The notes under the pieces are model-generated. The model worked only from the letters and a program-made list of their open reading frames with translations. It did not search any database and was not told the origin of the DNA. This document shows, in pieces, positions 10,929 through 22,233 of a DNA stretch of 64,000 nucleotides. The stretch spans positions 36,766,001 through 36,830,000 of the forward strand of contig CM060733.1 in the NCBI GenBank assembly GCA_030704615.1, read 5' to 3'. Position numbers and translations under genes: made by a program. The DNA comes from Takakia lepidozioides. Taxonomy: Eukaryota > Streptophyta > Takakiopsida > Takakiales > Takakiaceae. Every line of letters starts with the position of its first letter. Within the stretch, counting starts at the first letter, position 1.

Positions 10929-13227
10929 TGTAGTGTGAATGCAGGGAGTAAAAATCTCAAGTTTGTGTTTGGCATCAGGTTTCGGCACTACTACAAAAGG
11001 GAGTACCCTTCGTGCTAATGAAGGGGAGGAATTGACCATAACTTGAGGTAATTCCATGGAAGGACTATGCTATTTATCTGCCAAGAACAAAATATGGCTA
11101 AGTTATGACATGCACCTTTTTCATCCCTAGGATGAATGATTTTCATCCATGATGTTGAACCCTAGAAGCGGGATGTGAAATTCGAAGGGGAAGAGTGCGT
11201 GGATCTTTTCGCAGCTGCTGCAGTGGTGTTGGCAGCACAGGATATCTGAGAAGGTTCCACCTACGCAAAGGGTATCAGCTTGCCTTTAAGAGAAATGTTA
11301 AGAGCTCCTGCTTGGCTTTCTGTGCAAAAAGAAGCGGTGCCGCCTTCTTAAGCAATGATCAAAACCTGAGGGATTGGGTTTGTGATAAGGGCGGTGCACC
11401 ACTGCTGTCGCCATGGTATTTGTGAGCACATTAATGAGGAGATGGAGTGGCTCAGCAGGTGTTGGGGGATGAGAAATGCAGGCTGGTGTGTATTATCGCC
11501 TCAGGTTGTCAGTGATCAAATCTTGTAGCTGCTGTCTGTTTTTGAGCTGTAGGACCAGATCACTTTGTAAGGGAATCAGCTTGCCTTAAAGAGTGACGTT
11601 GAGGGATCTGGCTTGGCTTTCTGTGCAAGAGGAAGCGGTGCCGCCTTCTGGTGTGTATGGCGCTTAAGCTATCTATAAATAAGTTATGTATCTGCTCTCT
11701 GTCTTAAGGGCTGTAGGACCAGATCACTTCATAGGGAGGAAATGCACATGTAGAAGGATAGGGTAGAGGTTGGCAGGCAAGGATGTGCCAGCAGCTGAAG
11801 CAGAGCCGTCATGCCTTAATGAGGACTGGAATCACGATAAGAAGAAACGTCGGAGATGGCTGACGAGGGAAGGATAAGGTGCCTTCTTGACAGGCAGACC
11901 ACCACTTCAAGGAGTATAAGACAGATAAGTTTGAGGAGTGTGCCCCCTTTTAGTTTTTGGTTGCTTAGAAATCGCTTTGTGAAGTTGAACTGTCTCTTGT
12001 ATGTAGTAAGAGACACTGACATGTGAGGAAGAAAAGAGCTTTGTAAATGGAATGAAGACACTGGACTTCAAACCAGGATGGGCTGGAGATGGATGCACCT
12101 GCTATTACATTGTACAGTAGGAAAATGAATGGAAACAGGGTAGACTCGTTGCTGGGACAGAATGGTTACTGTTGTTGTTCTTGTTCCTTGTTTCAACGTC
12201 ATGAGCTTGTACAAACAATCTAGCCTGGGATGTTGACACATTGCAGCCAATGTGGAACTAGCTTAGTAGGTAGAGGAAACAGAGAGGGTTAGATAGAACT
12301 GTTTGGAAACAACAAGAAGGGATGATGTGGATGGGGCAGAAAAACCAGCATCTGTTGGGTTTGGATCTGATTCTCAGAGTGCTCTCAGCCCATGAACCAC
12401 TGAGGTTCACAGCTGATGGGAAAAAGAGAGCTGTCAGGGTGTGTAAATTGAGACCTGTAGAAGGGTTGAGAGCTGTTGGGCAATGGTTATACCTGGGAAA
12501 AGTGGAGTGTGAAGCATCTGTCATTGGCAAGAGAGGGACTGATAAAAGGGCTGATTATATCTTGTGTGACCAAGGTTGATTTCAATGCTGGGTGCACTGG
12601 ATGCTTGGCTGAATGCGCATTGCATTGCATCATAGGCATGTTACAGTGGAAAGAGTGAGGAACCCACTTATCCTGAAAGAAAGAGAGAGGGAGAGAGAAA
12701 AGGACACAAGGGAGAGAGTTGACCAGCAAGAGGTTATGATGAGGAATGGATGATTGGGGAGGTAAGATAAAGAAAGCATGAACCATGAAGGGCCAAACTG
12801 GAGGGCCTGCAAACTCATGGCAGATCTGCGTTGCCGCCTTCCAAATCGTGATCTTGTTACAAAGGGGATTCCACGTATTGTTGACCAAGAGAGCTGCCCA
12901 CAAGGGCAGTGGTCATCACTGACGTAGGGCTGGTTGCATCACTGAAGACCGCATGGTAACATGGCTGGTGCAGTGTATCAGGGAAAGGATGTCGTGTAGA
13001 AGTAGAACCACGGGTGAAAACAATACAGACTCCCCATCCATGTCTTCTCTTCCGCTGCGGCGTGGATGAGGATTGTGCGAACTCTGATCACGAAGGACCT
13101 GATGGAAACCCACACCGAGTGACGATGGTTGGATCAGCTGAGAGGGAGAGCTCCTTTCCTTCCCTCCGATTGACCTAGGGAAGAGCACAACTAGACTTGC
13201 ACAGAAGGGGATTCACGCCCCTTCTTT
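10929..13227 (+). repeat. 5' LTR of element A
   Basis: Matches 19,790-22,102 along its whole length. Differences are nearly all one- to three-base indels, mostly in runs of A, C, G or T; I noticed very few substitutions (for example G at about 12,404 against C in the other LTR). It seems to lack the terminal CACACTACA present at 22,094-22,102: the sequence goes straight from CTTCTTT into the primer site. A TATA box (TATAAATA) is at 11,674. Confidence 0.9.
11674..11681 (+). promoter_or_regulatory. TATA box in 5' LTR of element A
   Basis: TATAAATA within ATCTATAAATAAG, about 745 bp into the LTR and in the same place in the other LTR (20,529-20,536). A likely U3 promoter site for plus-strand transcription of the element; inferred from sequence only. 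Confidence 0.5.
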
Positions 13228-13240
13228 TGGTATCAGAGTT
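13228..13240 (+). promoter_or_regulatory. Primer-binding site, initiator tRNA-Met
   Basis: TGGTATCAGAGTT directly follows the 5' LTR. It fits the plant initiator tRNA-Met primer site (TGGTATCAGAGC) at the first 11 bases. This fixes the LTR end and the plus-strand sense of the element. Confidence 0.88.
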
Positions 13241-13680
13241 AGGATGTTAAATCTTGATTTCTACTAGCTAGGGATCTTGACTGGTATTGGATGGTTTGAT
13301 GGCAGGAAGAGACCACACACTGATTCCTGATGAACCAAGCATTGGAGATGTGCTGATTTGCTTCAGCAGACGCACACCAAATGCACACGCAGACCCTTGT
13401 TTGTACTTCTTCAACCCTGCTTGGAGAATAGCAATGGTGATTTATGTCTTAGAGTGATTCATACTGGTGGAAGAACAACCATAGCACTTTGGATAAGAGA
13501 GTTAGGAAGGTGGGTGAAGATAAATACCATGGCACGAGAGGTGACATGGGGAGGTAGAGTAGAGATGTTGCGAAATGGACAGTGGGAGTGGTATAGAGGT
13601 CAACATTAAGGGAGTTGCGGAAAAATTAGAGTCAGAATTAGGTGTTGAAACAGTTTGAACTTTGATTAGAGAATAGAAGG

Positions 13681-14490
13681 ATGACCCCAACCAGCATAGA
13701 TGCGCCTTATCATGGTAGGAATAGTGAGGATGTAAATGACTGGCTGGAGAGAATTCAGATGGAGGCAGATGTCAGGGATTTGAATGAGGACAAGACTTTC
13801 AAGGTAGCAAGGCTCAACCTGAGAGCCAAGGCTGATGAATGGTACCGTAAACAAAACCCTAGACCAAACAACTGGGTGGACTTCAGGGCAGCAATTTCAG
13901 CCAAGTTTGGTATCGTTGACTTGGCAGAAATTAGGCTAAGAATGGATACCATTAAACAGGAGAGTAGACAAAGGGTTCAAACATACTTCGATAGGTTGAA
14001 CCGGTTATTTATAAGAAGTGGGGCGTCTGATTTGGAACAGAGACGTAGATTTGCAGCAGGTTTGAGACCAGAAATAGCAAGAGTAATGCTGGGCAGGCGC
14101 TTCCTTGATGTAGAGGAAGCACTTGACACAGCCATTGAGATTGAAAGGGGCCTGGGAAAGTTAGGGGAAATACCTCTAGAACCATTGGAAGGAGATGATA
14201 CAGATGAGTCAGTTGTGTTTGTCAACCCTGTGGACAGAAGACTTGATCAGCTGAACACTACCCTACAGAAGTACTTTGATAGGGGACCAGTCATAGGAGA
14301 AAGCTCGGGATCTAGAACACCACCTCGTGTTCGCCTTTGTAATGTTTGTCACAAAGAAGGTCACATAGCTGCATATTGTCCTGAAGGAAGAACCCCAGCT
14401 AAGTGTGACAAATGTCACCGGTTCGGGCATTCCGGAAATGTGTGGTGTGAGATGCAACTTTTGCAAGCTACTCGGGCATACGGAGAGTGA
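13681..14490 (+). CDS. Gag of element A
   Basis: An intact 269-residue frame. The first 140 residues form a Ty3/gypsy capsid-like part (DVNDWLERIQMEADV, KADEWYR, then RVQTYFDRLNRLFIRSG). The end carries two zinc knuckles: CNVCHKEGHIAAYC (CX2CX4HX4C) and CDKCHRFGHSGNVWC, which has one extra residue before the last Cys. It packages element RNA. The pol region that follows is in other frames, so a frameshift or a sequence error separates the two. Confidence 0.9.
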   Translation: MTPTSIDAPYHGRNSEDVNDWLERIQMEADVRDLNEDKTFKVARLNLRAKADEWYRKQNPRPNNWVDFRAAISAKFGIVDLAEIRLRMDTIKQESRQRVQTYFDRLNRLFIRSGASDLEQRRRFAAGLRPEIARVMLGRRFLDVEEALDTAIEIERGLGKLGEIPLEPLEGDDTDESVVFVNPVDRRLDQLNTTLQKYFDRGPVIGESSGSRTPPRVRLCNVCHKEGHIAAYCPEGRTPAKCDKCHRFGHSGNVWCEMQLLQATRAYGE

Positions 14491-14514
14491 GTGCAGTAGA
14501 AAACTCGACCAACT

Positions 14515-15402
14515 ATGATGGGAACTCCGGGAACTAACTTTGTAGACGTGTTCTATGATGATGAGGATGATGTACTCGCAGAGATGACAGATCTGATGTC
14601 ACGAAATAGTATCAATGAAGTCAGACTTCCAAGGACACGCATACCTGTCCAGAGTCCGATTGTTGAACCTACAGGGTCACCAGAAAGGAATAGTGAGAGA
14701 GTGAACAGCCAAGCAAGACCAAGAGTGAAATCTACCCAAAGAACAATTTCAAGAATGCTATAGAAGGAGGTACGAAATCCAGAATCTTGAACCACTTCTA
14801 CAAAGGGAGAATATCGTTGTCGCCCATGGACCTGATCATGACTGTGCCCGGAGAGCTAGACAAATTGAAAGGGCTGGTCAAAGTGGTGGAAAGAGCAATG
14901 GTACAACAAAGGGAGACAACTCACAGTGTAGAAGTTGTGAAGGATGTACCAAGGCCTTTGTACTCAGCACACGCTGAGCCCACGATCTCGTATGCTTATA
15001 CTGGTAAGGTTAAAGCGCTTCATGTAATGATTACAATGGGAGATTACCAAGTATTAGGCCAGATTGACACTGGTGCCATGCTTTCTGTAATATCAGCTAG
15101 TACAGTCAGGGATCTGGGGTTTGGGATCTGTCATTACTAGTAAGGATGTGAATTACAGAGTAGCCTCAGGTGCTCTTGAGACTGCAATGGGCAGACTTGA
15201 GGACATCAAGGTCAAAGTAGGAGAACTAACCAATCGTTTGTCCTTTATGGTGGTGAACACGGATACATATCACATGCTGCTAGGATTGGACTTTCTCAAA
15301 AAGTTTGGCGCTGTAGTGGACACCGAAGCTGAAAACAATTCGCGTACGCTATGGGCCAGGAAAGGATTTTGCTCACTTCCCTTTGCACACCATCAATTAT
15401 AA
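14515..15402 (+). CDS. Protease region of element A
   Basis: Three short frames cover this stretch. The aspartic protease core is LGQIDTGAMLSVIS (about 15,057-15,098, catalytic DTGA), and the later LLGLDFLKKFG (about 15,278) is the second conserved part of retropepsins. The frame changes between them near 15,120. The part before the protease (14,515-14,900) is an acidic, then basic linker with no match. It would cut the Gag-Pol chain if the frame is restored. Confidence 0.78.
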
Positions 15403-15552
15403 TGAGCCTGCAGTTACCAAAACAGCCTACCATAGAGGGGTCGAGAGTAGAATGAGATATGCAAGCAGTACGTCAGCAGGTAATGTCCTAACTGACGTCA
15501 GATGAACAGTACCTAGGCTTGTGGGAGAAGAAAAGAAAACCAGAGGAAGAAT

Positions 15553-17214
15553 ATGAGGACACGGAGGAAGCATCCTCAGGTTCTGACACCTCTAAATCTG
15601 ATAAAGATGAGGAGATGGGAGGCTCTGAGGAGAGTAAGGAGGGTAGAAACAGCACTGAGGGATGTTGAGGAAATAATAGACGATGTCAACCTAGGGGAGG
15701 ACTTGTTCGAGGACCAAGGGATGTCTGAACTCCTTCAGGAAGAGACCCATAAGAGCATGGCTGCTGCCATAATACAGGAAGCTTATCAGAAAGCTTGGAA
15801 TGGTGAACTAGGGAACAACAACCTAGAAATAGAGGATGACTTCCATGATTGGAATCAGGTTGTCACACAAGAGGAACGACAGAGAATGGCTAACTCTGTA
15901 AGCCAGGTGGAGGGAAAGAATTGGGAACCCAGTCAAGAGGAAGAAATGGAGAGTCGTTGGAGAAGTCTGAAATCCAGACTGCACATCAACCCAGAACTGG
16001 CCCCAGAACATAGGATAGAGCTTGAGCAAGAGCTGAAAGCAAACCAGGAATGCTTTGCTCTTAGCAAGGCTGACTTGGGATACTGCAGTGAGGTAGAACA
16101 CACAATTGACACACAAGGTTTTCCCCCTTGCAGAAGTCGTCCCAGCCGCCTATCAGAATGGGAGGAAGACGAGGTCCAAGGACAAATTGAGACTTTGATC
16201 TCACAAGGCAAGATGAGAGAGAGTAGTTCAGAATGGTCGTGTCCAGTTACCCTTCCACCAAAAAAGGATGGATCCAAGCGGTTTTGTGGTGATTTTAGGC
16301 CAGTAAACCGTTTGACCAGAAGGGACTCCCTATGCCATTAATTCAGGATGTTTTTAAACCAGTTGGGGAAAGCCAAGTGGTTTTCTGCGCTGGATTTACA
16401 ATCTGGTTTTTGGCAGATCAAAATGGACGACCGAGACATAGGCAAAACAGCGGTGATCACAAAGAAGGGATTGTATGAATGGCTGGTCATGCCATTCGGG
16501 CTAAAAAATGCCACTGCTACCTTTCAGAGAACAATGAATAGAGTGCTCAAGGAAGAAATCAAAGATTGCGCTAAGGTGTTTGTAGATGACGTCAATATCC
16601 ATAGCAAGGACTGGGGAGATCACGTGGGACATATAAAGAGAGTATTGAGCAAGGTTAGAAAGGCCAATCTTAGGCTCAATCCGGACAAGTGTTACTTTGC
16701 CAACTTACAGTTGGTATTCCTTGGGCATGTGATCTCTGAAGAAGGAACGTGGCCTGATCCAGATAAGATAGCTGCTATTGAAAGGTTTCCCTTGCCCAAA
16801 AACCACACTGCTCTCAAAAGCTACTTAGGCATGACAGGGTACTATAGGCCCTATGTCAAAGGATATGCTGGAGTGGCAGTACCCTTGTTCACTCTAACCA
16901 AGAAGGATGTAAAGTTTATCTGGAGTGCAGAGGCACAAAACGCTTTTTCTACCTTACAGGTGAAGTTGGTAACTGCTCCCATCCTGGCAAGACCAGATTT
17001 CTCAAGACCGTTCGTCTTGGATGTTGACTGGTCCATCAAAGGAGTAGGGGCAGTCTTGTCACAAAAGGAGTATAAAAAGGAGAGGGTCATTGCATACGCC
17101 AGTAAGGTACTATCTGATGCTCAGCGCAAATATCACCCTATGGAGGGTGAATGCTATGCACTGGTGTGGGGAGTATTACATTTTCGCAGTACCTGTATGG
17201 AACCCCTTTTGTAA
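15553..17214 (+). CDS. Reverse transcriptase and start of RNase H, element A
   Basis: Two frames, 15,553-16,341 and 16,348-17,214, join near 16,345, where RPVNRLTRRDSL should run on into the PLP-type segment. RT signs in order: RPSRLSEWEEDEV, CPVTLPPKKDGSKRFCGDFR, WFSALDLQSGFWQI, MPFGLKNATATFQRTM, and the catalytic FVDDVNIHS (about 16,578). Then GHVISEEG, SYLGMTGYYRPYVKGYA and the first RNase H strand FVLDVDWSIKGVGAVLSQ (about 17,010). The first residue of the catalytic box is F, normal for gypsy elements. The acidic stretch at 15,553-15,960 is a linker. Confidence 0.92.
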
Positions 17215-17459
17215 TCAGGACTGATCACAAACCACTGGAATGGTTGGCAACGGTAAGTGACGCATATGGACGCAGGGGTAGATGGATCATGATGTTACAA
17301 GATTTTGAGTTTAAAATTGTTCACAGAGCAGGTGCTAGGCATGCTAACGTAGATGCACTAAGCAGGTATCCAGTGGGACCAGCTGAGGAAACCGAGGAAA
17401 TCGAGGTATACTCTACTTCTCTGTACAGTCAGAAAAGAGAAGGGAGAAAGAGGGATGGA
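17215..17459 (+). CDS. End of RNase H 1, element A
   Basis: Continues the RNase H begun near 17,010, now in the frame that opens at 17,151. YLYGTPFVIRTDHKPLEWLA holds the catalytic Asp (TDH), and FEFKIVHRAGARHANVDALS is the usual end of gypsy RNase H (DALSR). The change of frame near 17,180 breaks the domain between its Glu strand (MEGECYALVWGV) and TDH strand. A short linker follows, then a second related domain. Confidence 0.88.
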
Positions 17460-17811
17460 GCCTATCTTCTTAAGTTAGCTTGGGATAGGGGTGCCATCAA
17501 TGCTTCATTATTTCAATTTAAGGAGGGGAAGGAGGAGTTGAGAGAAGAAGCTCATAGGCAAGTAGGGTATAGCAGTGAAAAAGGGGAGATGATTTGCAAA
17601 AGAGAAGAGTACTATGCATGTGTATGGGGCCTTTGGCACTTCAAGGAAATACTGTTGGGAAGTCATTTTTCTTTAGAAACAGATCTAGATCCATATTGGT
17701 GGCTATACTCAGAGCACCACATAGGCATAGACTTACTTGGTGATTTTTCATTTGAGTTCGTTCCGGGTATAGTAAGATCTTCCACAGGTGGAATGTTGAC
17801 CAAGGATCATG
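17460..17811 (+). CDS. Second, degenerate RNase H-like domain of element A
   Basis: Directly after the first RNase H, in the same frame. The stretch WDRGAINASLFQF, REEYYACVWGLWHFKEILLG, FSLETDLDPYWWL and DFSFEFVPG lines up part by part with the first domain (GVGAVLSQ, GECYALVWGVLHF, FVIRTDHKPLEWL, DFEFKIVHRAG). The TDH Asp is kept as TDL and a Glu is kept in REEYY, but the first catalytic strand and the DALSR end (SSTGGML here) have changed. Tandem RNase H domains are known in plant Tat/Ogre gypsy elements, where the second is of archaeal type; here it resembles the first, so a local duplication is more likely. Confidence 0.65.
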
Positions 17812-18508
17812 GCATATTGAAAGGAGAACTGAAACCAGGCATAATGCCAGATGGAGAAGGAAAGAGGGTGACTTTTGCTGCAGACTTTTGCTACAAAAAA
17901 AAACAAGGAAAGGGTATTGATCAATCAAGCTCTGTCAATCTGGTGAGGGAGGGTATTTGGAAGGATAAGGGTGCAGGAAGGATAGAGGCTACTGCAATCA
18001 GCAACAAGGAAAAGGAGCATCTGATGCCCTCTTGTCCCACCATCCATGTGATTACCCGAGGATCTTGTGCTCGTGATAAGCAGCTGAGCGAGGTACATCC
18101 AGCCTGTGAACTTGTGGAAGAGAGATTGAACAATGAAAAGGGAAGCTTGCAAGGGACACCATTCCTTCAACACTTGACAAGCACTCCAACAACAAGAAGA
18201 ACGGGGTGACTTCCATCAGAATGCCCAGCCAAGAAAAAACATGGGGGGTGAGTGTTCCACCAAGACGTTTTGTTCTTCAGACAGTGATGGAACAAGTGGT
18301 TCAGAACAAGACACTTCTTCTTGCAACAAGATTGATGAAGCGGACTGGGTACCATGGACCACACCCACCAAAGCTACTCAGATGTCATTATTACGTGAGG
18401 CTGAAAGATGTGGGAAAAGCTCTCTATCAGCTCTGACCATCATACAGCAGCTGTTAGGGAGGAAAGGCAACCTGATGTGCTTGATGATGTGGAGGTCATG
18501 CACCTCTT
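17812..18508 (+). other. Linker between RNase H 2 and integrase, element A
   Basis: The frame from 17,151 stays open to 18,209, and another covers 18,206-18,436. Composition is mixed and charged, with no domain I know. It should be part of the Pol chain of element A, upstream of the integrase. Confidence 0.4.
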
Positions 18509-19303
18509 ATGTTTGGAGAAGTCAATGACTACCTGACAAAGGAGGAGAGCAAGAGAGTCAAGAGGCGGGCAAGGCAGTACTCCTATCTCAAAGGTGAGGT
18601 CTACTTTGATGGAAGGGTAGTTCCACCAAAGACTGACAGAGGGGCAATAATCACTGAAGTACATGAAGCCACTGGCCACTTTGGAGTCAGAAGAACACAA
18701 GAGGAGATATGCCGACGTTATTTCTGGCATGATAGAAAACTCATCAGGCAAGTACTCAAGGGCTGTGGTAAATGTCAGATGGCCAAACAGAACGGAGTGT
18801 TGCGCTCAGGTAGCTCAAAACTTCACAGCATTCCAGTAGTGGATCTGTTTTTCAGAGTTGCAATTGACACGGCAGGACCATTACCTATAACCAGCAGGGG
18901 CAATCAGTACTTTCTGGTGGCAATCGATCACTTCTCAAAATGGATAGAAGCTGCACCAGTGGCAGATCATACAGCAGCCCTTGCTGCCCGCTTTCTTGAG
19001 GAAGAAGTAATTGACAGGTATGGCTGCCCACATACGTTGCTCACTGACAATGGCACAGAGTGGGGAGGTGAGTTTGAAGATACATGCCACGAATACGGTA
19101 TAAAGAGGGAGCATAGTGCCCCCTACTGGCCTCAGTGTAACGGTATGGTGGAAAGAGTCATTAAGTCATCAAACAGAAGCATCACCACCCTAGGAGTTGG
19201 AAACGACACTGAGTGGGATCAGAATCTCTATAAGGCCCTGTTTGGTTACAGAATGGGTGTCCATGCTTCCACTGGGTTCTCCTTTTCAGGTACTTACTGG
19301 TAG
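18509..19303 (+). CDS. Integrase of element A
   Basis: A 264-residue open frame. HHCC zinc-binding part: VHEATGHFGVRRT and GCGKCQMAKQ. Catalytic core: AIDTAGPLPITSRGNQYF (first Asp), TDNGTEWGGEF (second Asp) and PYWPQCNGMVERVIKSSNR (Glu). It inserts the element's DNA copy. The chain ends at SFSGTYW, close behind the core, so the usual GPY/F part and any chromodomain are missing or out of frame. Confidence 0.92.
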   Translation: MFGEVNDYLTKEESKRVKRRARQYSYLKGEVYFDGRVVPPKTDRGAIITEVHEATGHFGVRRTQEEICRRYFWHDRKLIRQVLKGCGKCQMAKQNGVLRSGSSKLHSIPVVDLFFRVAIDTAGPLPITSRGNQYFLVAIDHFSKWIEAAPVADHTAALAARFLEEEVIDRYGCPHTLLTDNGTEWGGEFEDTCHEYGIKREHSAPYWPQCNGMVERVIKSSNRSITTLGVGNDTEWDQNLYKALFGYRMGVHASTGFSFSGTYW

Positions 19304-19789
19304 AATTCCCAGGCTGGGAATTGACAACAGGTTGCATTTTCTTACAACACAGTAAATTCTGATGGATCTGTAGCAGAAGTCACACTTAGATGCAGCAGAA
19401 AATCAATCTCACAGAGATGAAGGCAAAGCTGCGAAAGAGTGTGAAGAAGAGGGCAGCGTCAACAGGCAAGAGATTATGAAAGAAGGCATCAAACAGGGCA
19501 TACCTACTGCACGTTGATGGAGAACAGCAAGGTAATGATGTTGAGACCTGGAAAGAGGTCTTCCATGACATCTCCATGGGAGGGACCCTATGACTTTTTG
19601 GGATACAAGGACGCAGGAAGCACAACCAACTGGAGAAGCTGCACGAAGATGCAGGTTGAGAGATGGAGCAGACAAGGAATGGGTAAGAAGTAGGAGGGAT
19701 TTAAAACCCTTCATACCACCAATAGGTGTTCAGCCGTCAAAGGTGGTCAGTGAGGACCCTGACACTTAAAAAAGGAGACACACTACATA
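19304..19789 (+). other. 3' untranslated part and polypurine tract, element A
   Basis: No plus-strand frame of note between the integrase and the 3' LTR. A purine run AAAAAAGGAGA at 19,768-19,778 is the best candidate for plus-strand priming, though 11 bp separate it from the LTR. An 18-bp perfect palindrome, ACACTACATATGTAGTGT (19,780-19,797), spans the LTR border. Confidence 0.55.
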
Positions 19790-22102
19790 TGTAGTGTGAA
19801 TGCAGGGAAAAATCTCAAGTTTGTGTTTGGCATCAGGTTTCGGCACTACTACAAAGGGAGTACCCTTCGTGCTAATGAAGGGGAGGAATTGACCATAACT
19901 TGAGGTAATTCCATGGAAGGACTATGCTATTTATCTGCCAAGAACAAAATATGGCTAAGTTATGACATGCACCTTTTTCATCCTAGGATGAATGATTTTC
20001 ATCCATGATGTTGAACCCTAGAAGCGGATGTGAAATTCGAAGGGGAAGAGTGCGTGGATCTTTTCGCAGCTGCTGCAGTGGTGTTGGCAGCACAGGATAT
20101 CTGAGAAGGTTCCACCTACGCAAAGGGTATCAGCTTGCTTTAAGAGAAATGTTAAGAGCTCCTGCTTGGCTTTCTGTGCAAAAGAAGCGGTGCCGCCTTC
20201 TTCGTAAGCAATGATCAAACCTGAGGGATTGGGTTTGTGATAAGGGCGGTGCACCACTGCTGTCGCCATGGTATTTGTGAGCACATTAATGAGGAGATGG
20301 AGTGGCTCAGCAGGTGTTGGGGGATGAGAAATGCAGGCTGGTGTGTATTATCGCCTCAGGTTGTCAGTGATCAAATCTTGTAGCTGCTGTCTGTTTTTGA
20401 GCTGTAGGACCAGATCACTTTGTAAGGGAATCAGCTTGCCTTAAAGAGTGACGTTGAGGGATCTGGCTTGGCTTTCTGTGCAAGAGGAAGCGGTGCCGCC
20501 TTCTGGTGTGTATGGCGCTTAAGCTATCTATAAATAAGTTATGTATCTGCTCTCTGTCTTAAGGGCTGTAGGACCAGATCACTTCATAGGGAGGAAATGC
20601 ACATGTAGAAGGATAGGGTAGAGGTTGGCAGGCACAAGGATGTGCCAGCAGCTGAAGCAGAGCCGTCATGCCTTAATGAGGACTGGAATCACGATAAAGA
20701 AAACGTCGGAGATGGCTGACGAGGGAAAGGATAAGGTGCCTTCTTGACAGGCAGACCCACCACTTCAAGGAGTATAAGACAGATAAGTTTGAGGAGTGTG
20801 CCCCCCTTTTAGTTTTTGGTTGCTTAGAAATCGCTTTGTGAAGTTTGAACTGTCTCTTGTATGTAGTAAGAGACACTGACATGTGAGGAAGAAAAGAGCT
20901 TTGTAAATGGAATGAAGACACTGGACTTCAAACCAGGATGGGCTGGAGATGGATGCACCTGCTATTACATTGTACAGTAGGAAAATGAATGGAAACAGGG
21001 TAGACTCGTTGCTGGGACAGAATGGTTACTGTTGTTGTATTCTTGTTCCTTGTTTCAACGTCATGAGCTTGTACAAAAATCTAGCCTGGGATGTTGACAC
21101 ATTGCAGCCAATGTGGAACTAGCTTAGTAGGTAGAGGAAACCAGAGAGGGTTAGATAGAACTGTTTGGAAACAACAAGAAGGGATGATGTGGATGGGGCA
21201 GAAAAACCAGCATCTGTTTGGGTTTGGATCTGATTCATCAGAGTGCTCTCAGCCCATGAACCACTGACGTTCACAGCTGATGGGAAAAAGAGAGCTGTCA
21301 GGGTGTGTAAATTGAGACCTGTAGAAGGGTTGAGAGCTGTCTTGGGCAATGGTTATACCTGGGAAAAGTGGAGTGTGAAGCATCTGTCATTGGCAAGAGA
21401 GGGACTGATAAAAGGGCTGATTATATCTTGTGTGACCAAGGTTGATTTCAATGCTGGGTGCACTGGATGCTTGGCTGAATGCGCATTGCATTGCATCATA
21501 GGCATGTTACAGTGGAAAGAGTGAGGAACCCACTTATCCTGAAAGAAAGAGAGAGGGGAGAGAAAAGGACACAAGGGAGAGAGTTGACCAGCAAGAGGTT
21601 ATGATGAGGAATGGATGATTGGGGAGGTAAGATAAAGAAAGCATGAACCATGAAGGGCCAAACTGGAGGGCCTGCAAACTCATGGCAGATCTGCGTTGCC
21701 GCCTTCCAAATCGTGATCTTGTTACAAAGGGGATTCCACGTATTGTTGACCAAGAGAGCTGCCCACAAGGGCAGTGGTCATCACTGACGTAGGGCTGGTT
21801 GCATCACTGAAGACCGCATGGTAACATGGCTGGTGCAGTGTATCAGGGAAAGGATGTCGTGTAGAAGTAGAACCACGGGTGAAAACAATACAGACTCCCC
21901 ATCCATGTCTTCTCTTCCGCTGCGGCGTGGATGAGGATTGTGCGAACTCTGATCACGAAGGACCTGATGGAAACCCACACCGAGTGACGATGGTTGGATC
22001 AGCTGAGAGGGAGAGCTCCTTTCCTTCCCTCCGATTGACCTAGGGAAGAGCACAACTAGACTTGCACAGAAGGGGATTCACGCCCCTTCTTTTCACACTA
22101 CA
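19790..22102 (+). repeat. 3' LTR of element A
   Basis: Direct copy of 10,929-13,227, ending TTTTCACACTACA and followed by GGGG, which repeats the four bases before the 5' LTR. TATAAATA is at 20,529-20,536. See the 5' LTR for the pattern of differences. Confidence 0.92.
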
Positions 22103-22233
22103 GGGGCTTGGGGCCGGACAGGCAGGAAATGCTGATGCGGACTGCCTCCAGATCGAAGAATCCTCGGAAGTGGGCGGCGGTCTTGCGAGAGGGCCTTCGG
22201 GACACGCCATTGCTGCGAAGAGGCCAACATTTG
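22103..22233 (+). pseudogene. MULE-type transposase-like gene, middle part
   Basis: A 131-bp remnant of the gene that starts at 8437, left between two LTR retrotransposons. Read on from 10,928 (counting GGGG once), it codes for LGPDRQEMLMRTASRSKNPR, then KWAAVLREGLRDTPLLRRGQ and HL. It ends at TTTG (22,230-22,233), which is repeated at 33,388-33,391 where the frame goes on with EGDVHTRSVRRRL. Confidence 0.85.

Larger units (their letters stand above)
10929..22102 (+). mobile_element. Ty3/gypsy LTR retrotransposon A, inserted in the MULE-like gene
   Basis: Two direct LTRs of about 2.3 kb flank gag-pol on the plus strand. The ends are TGTAGTGTG and CACACTACA, a 9-bp inverted pair. A 4-bp GGGG repeat (10,925-10,928 and 22,103-22,106) marks the target site. 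With element and one GGGG removed, the host frame reads on without a break from KGKQWG to LGPDRQEM. Primer site, zinc-knuckle gag, aspartic protease, RT, RNase H and a DDE integrase are all present but split by frame breaks. There is no chromodomain or envelope gene that I can see. Confidence 0.93.

Noticed and set aside
10929-13227. Host gene fragments in the LTR (frames such as 12,487-12,903)
   Set aside because: The whole stretch recurs at 19,790-22,102 as an LTR and no frame shows a known protein.
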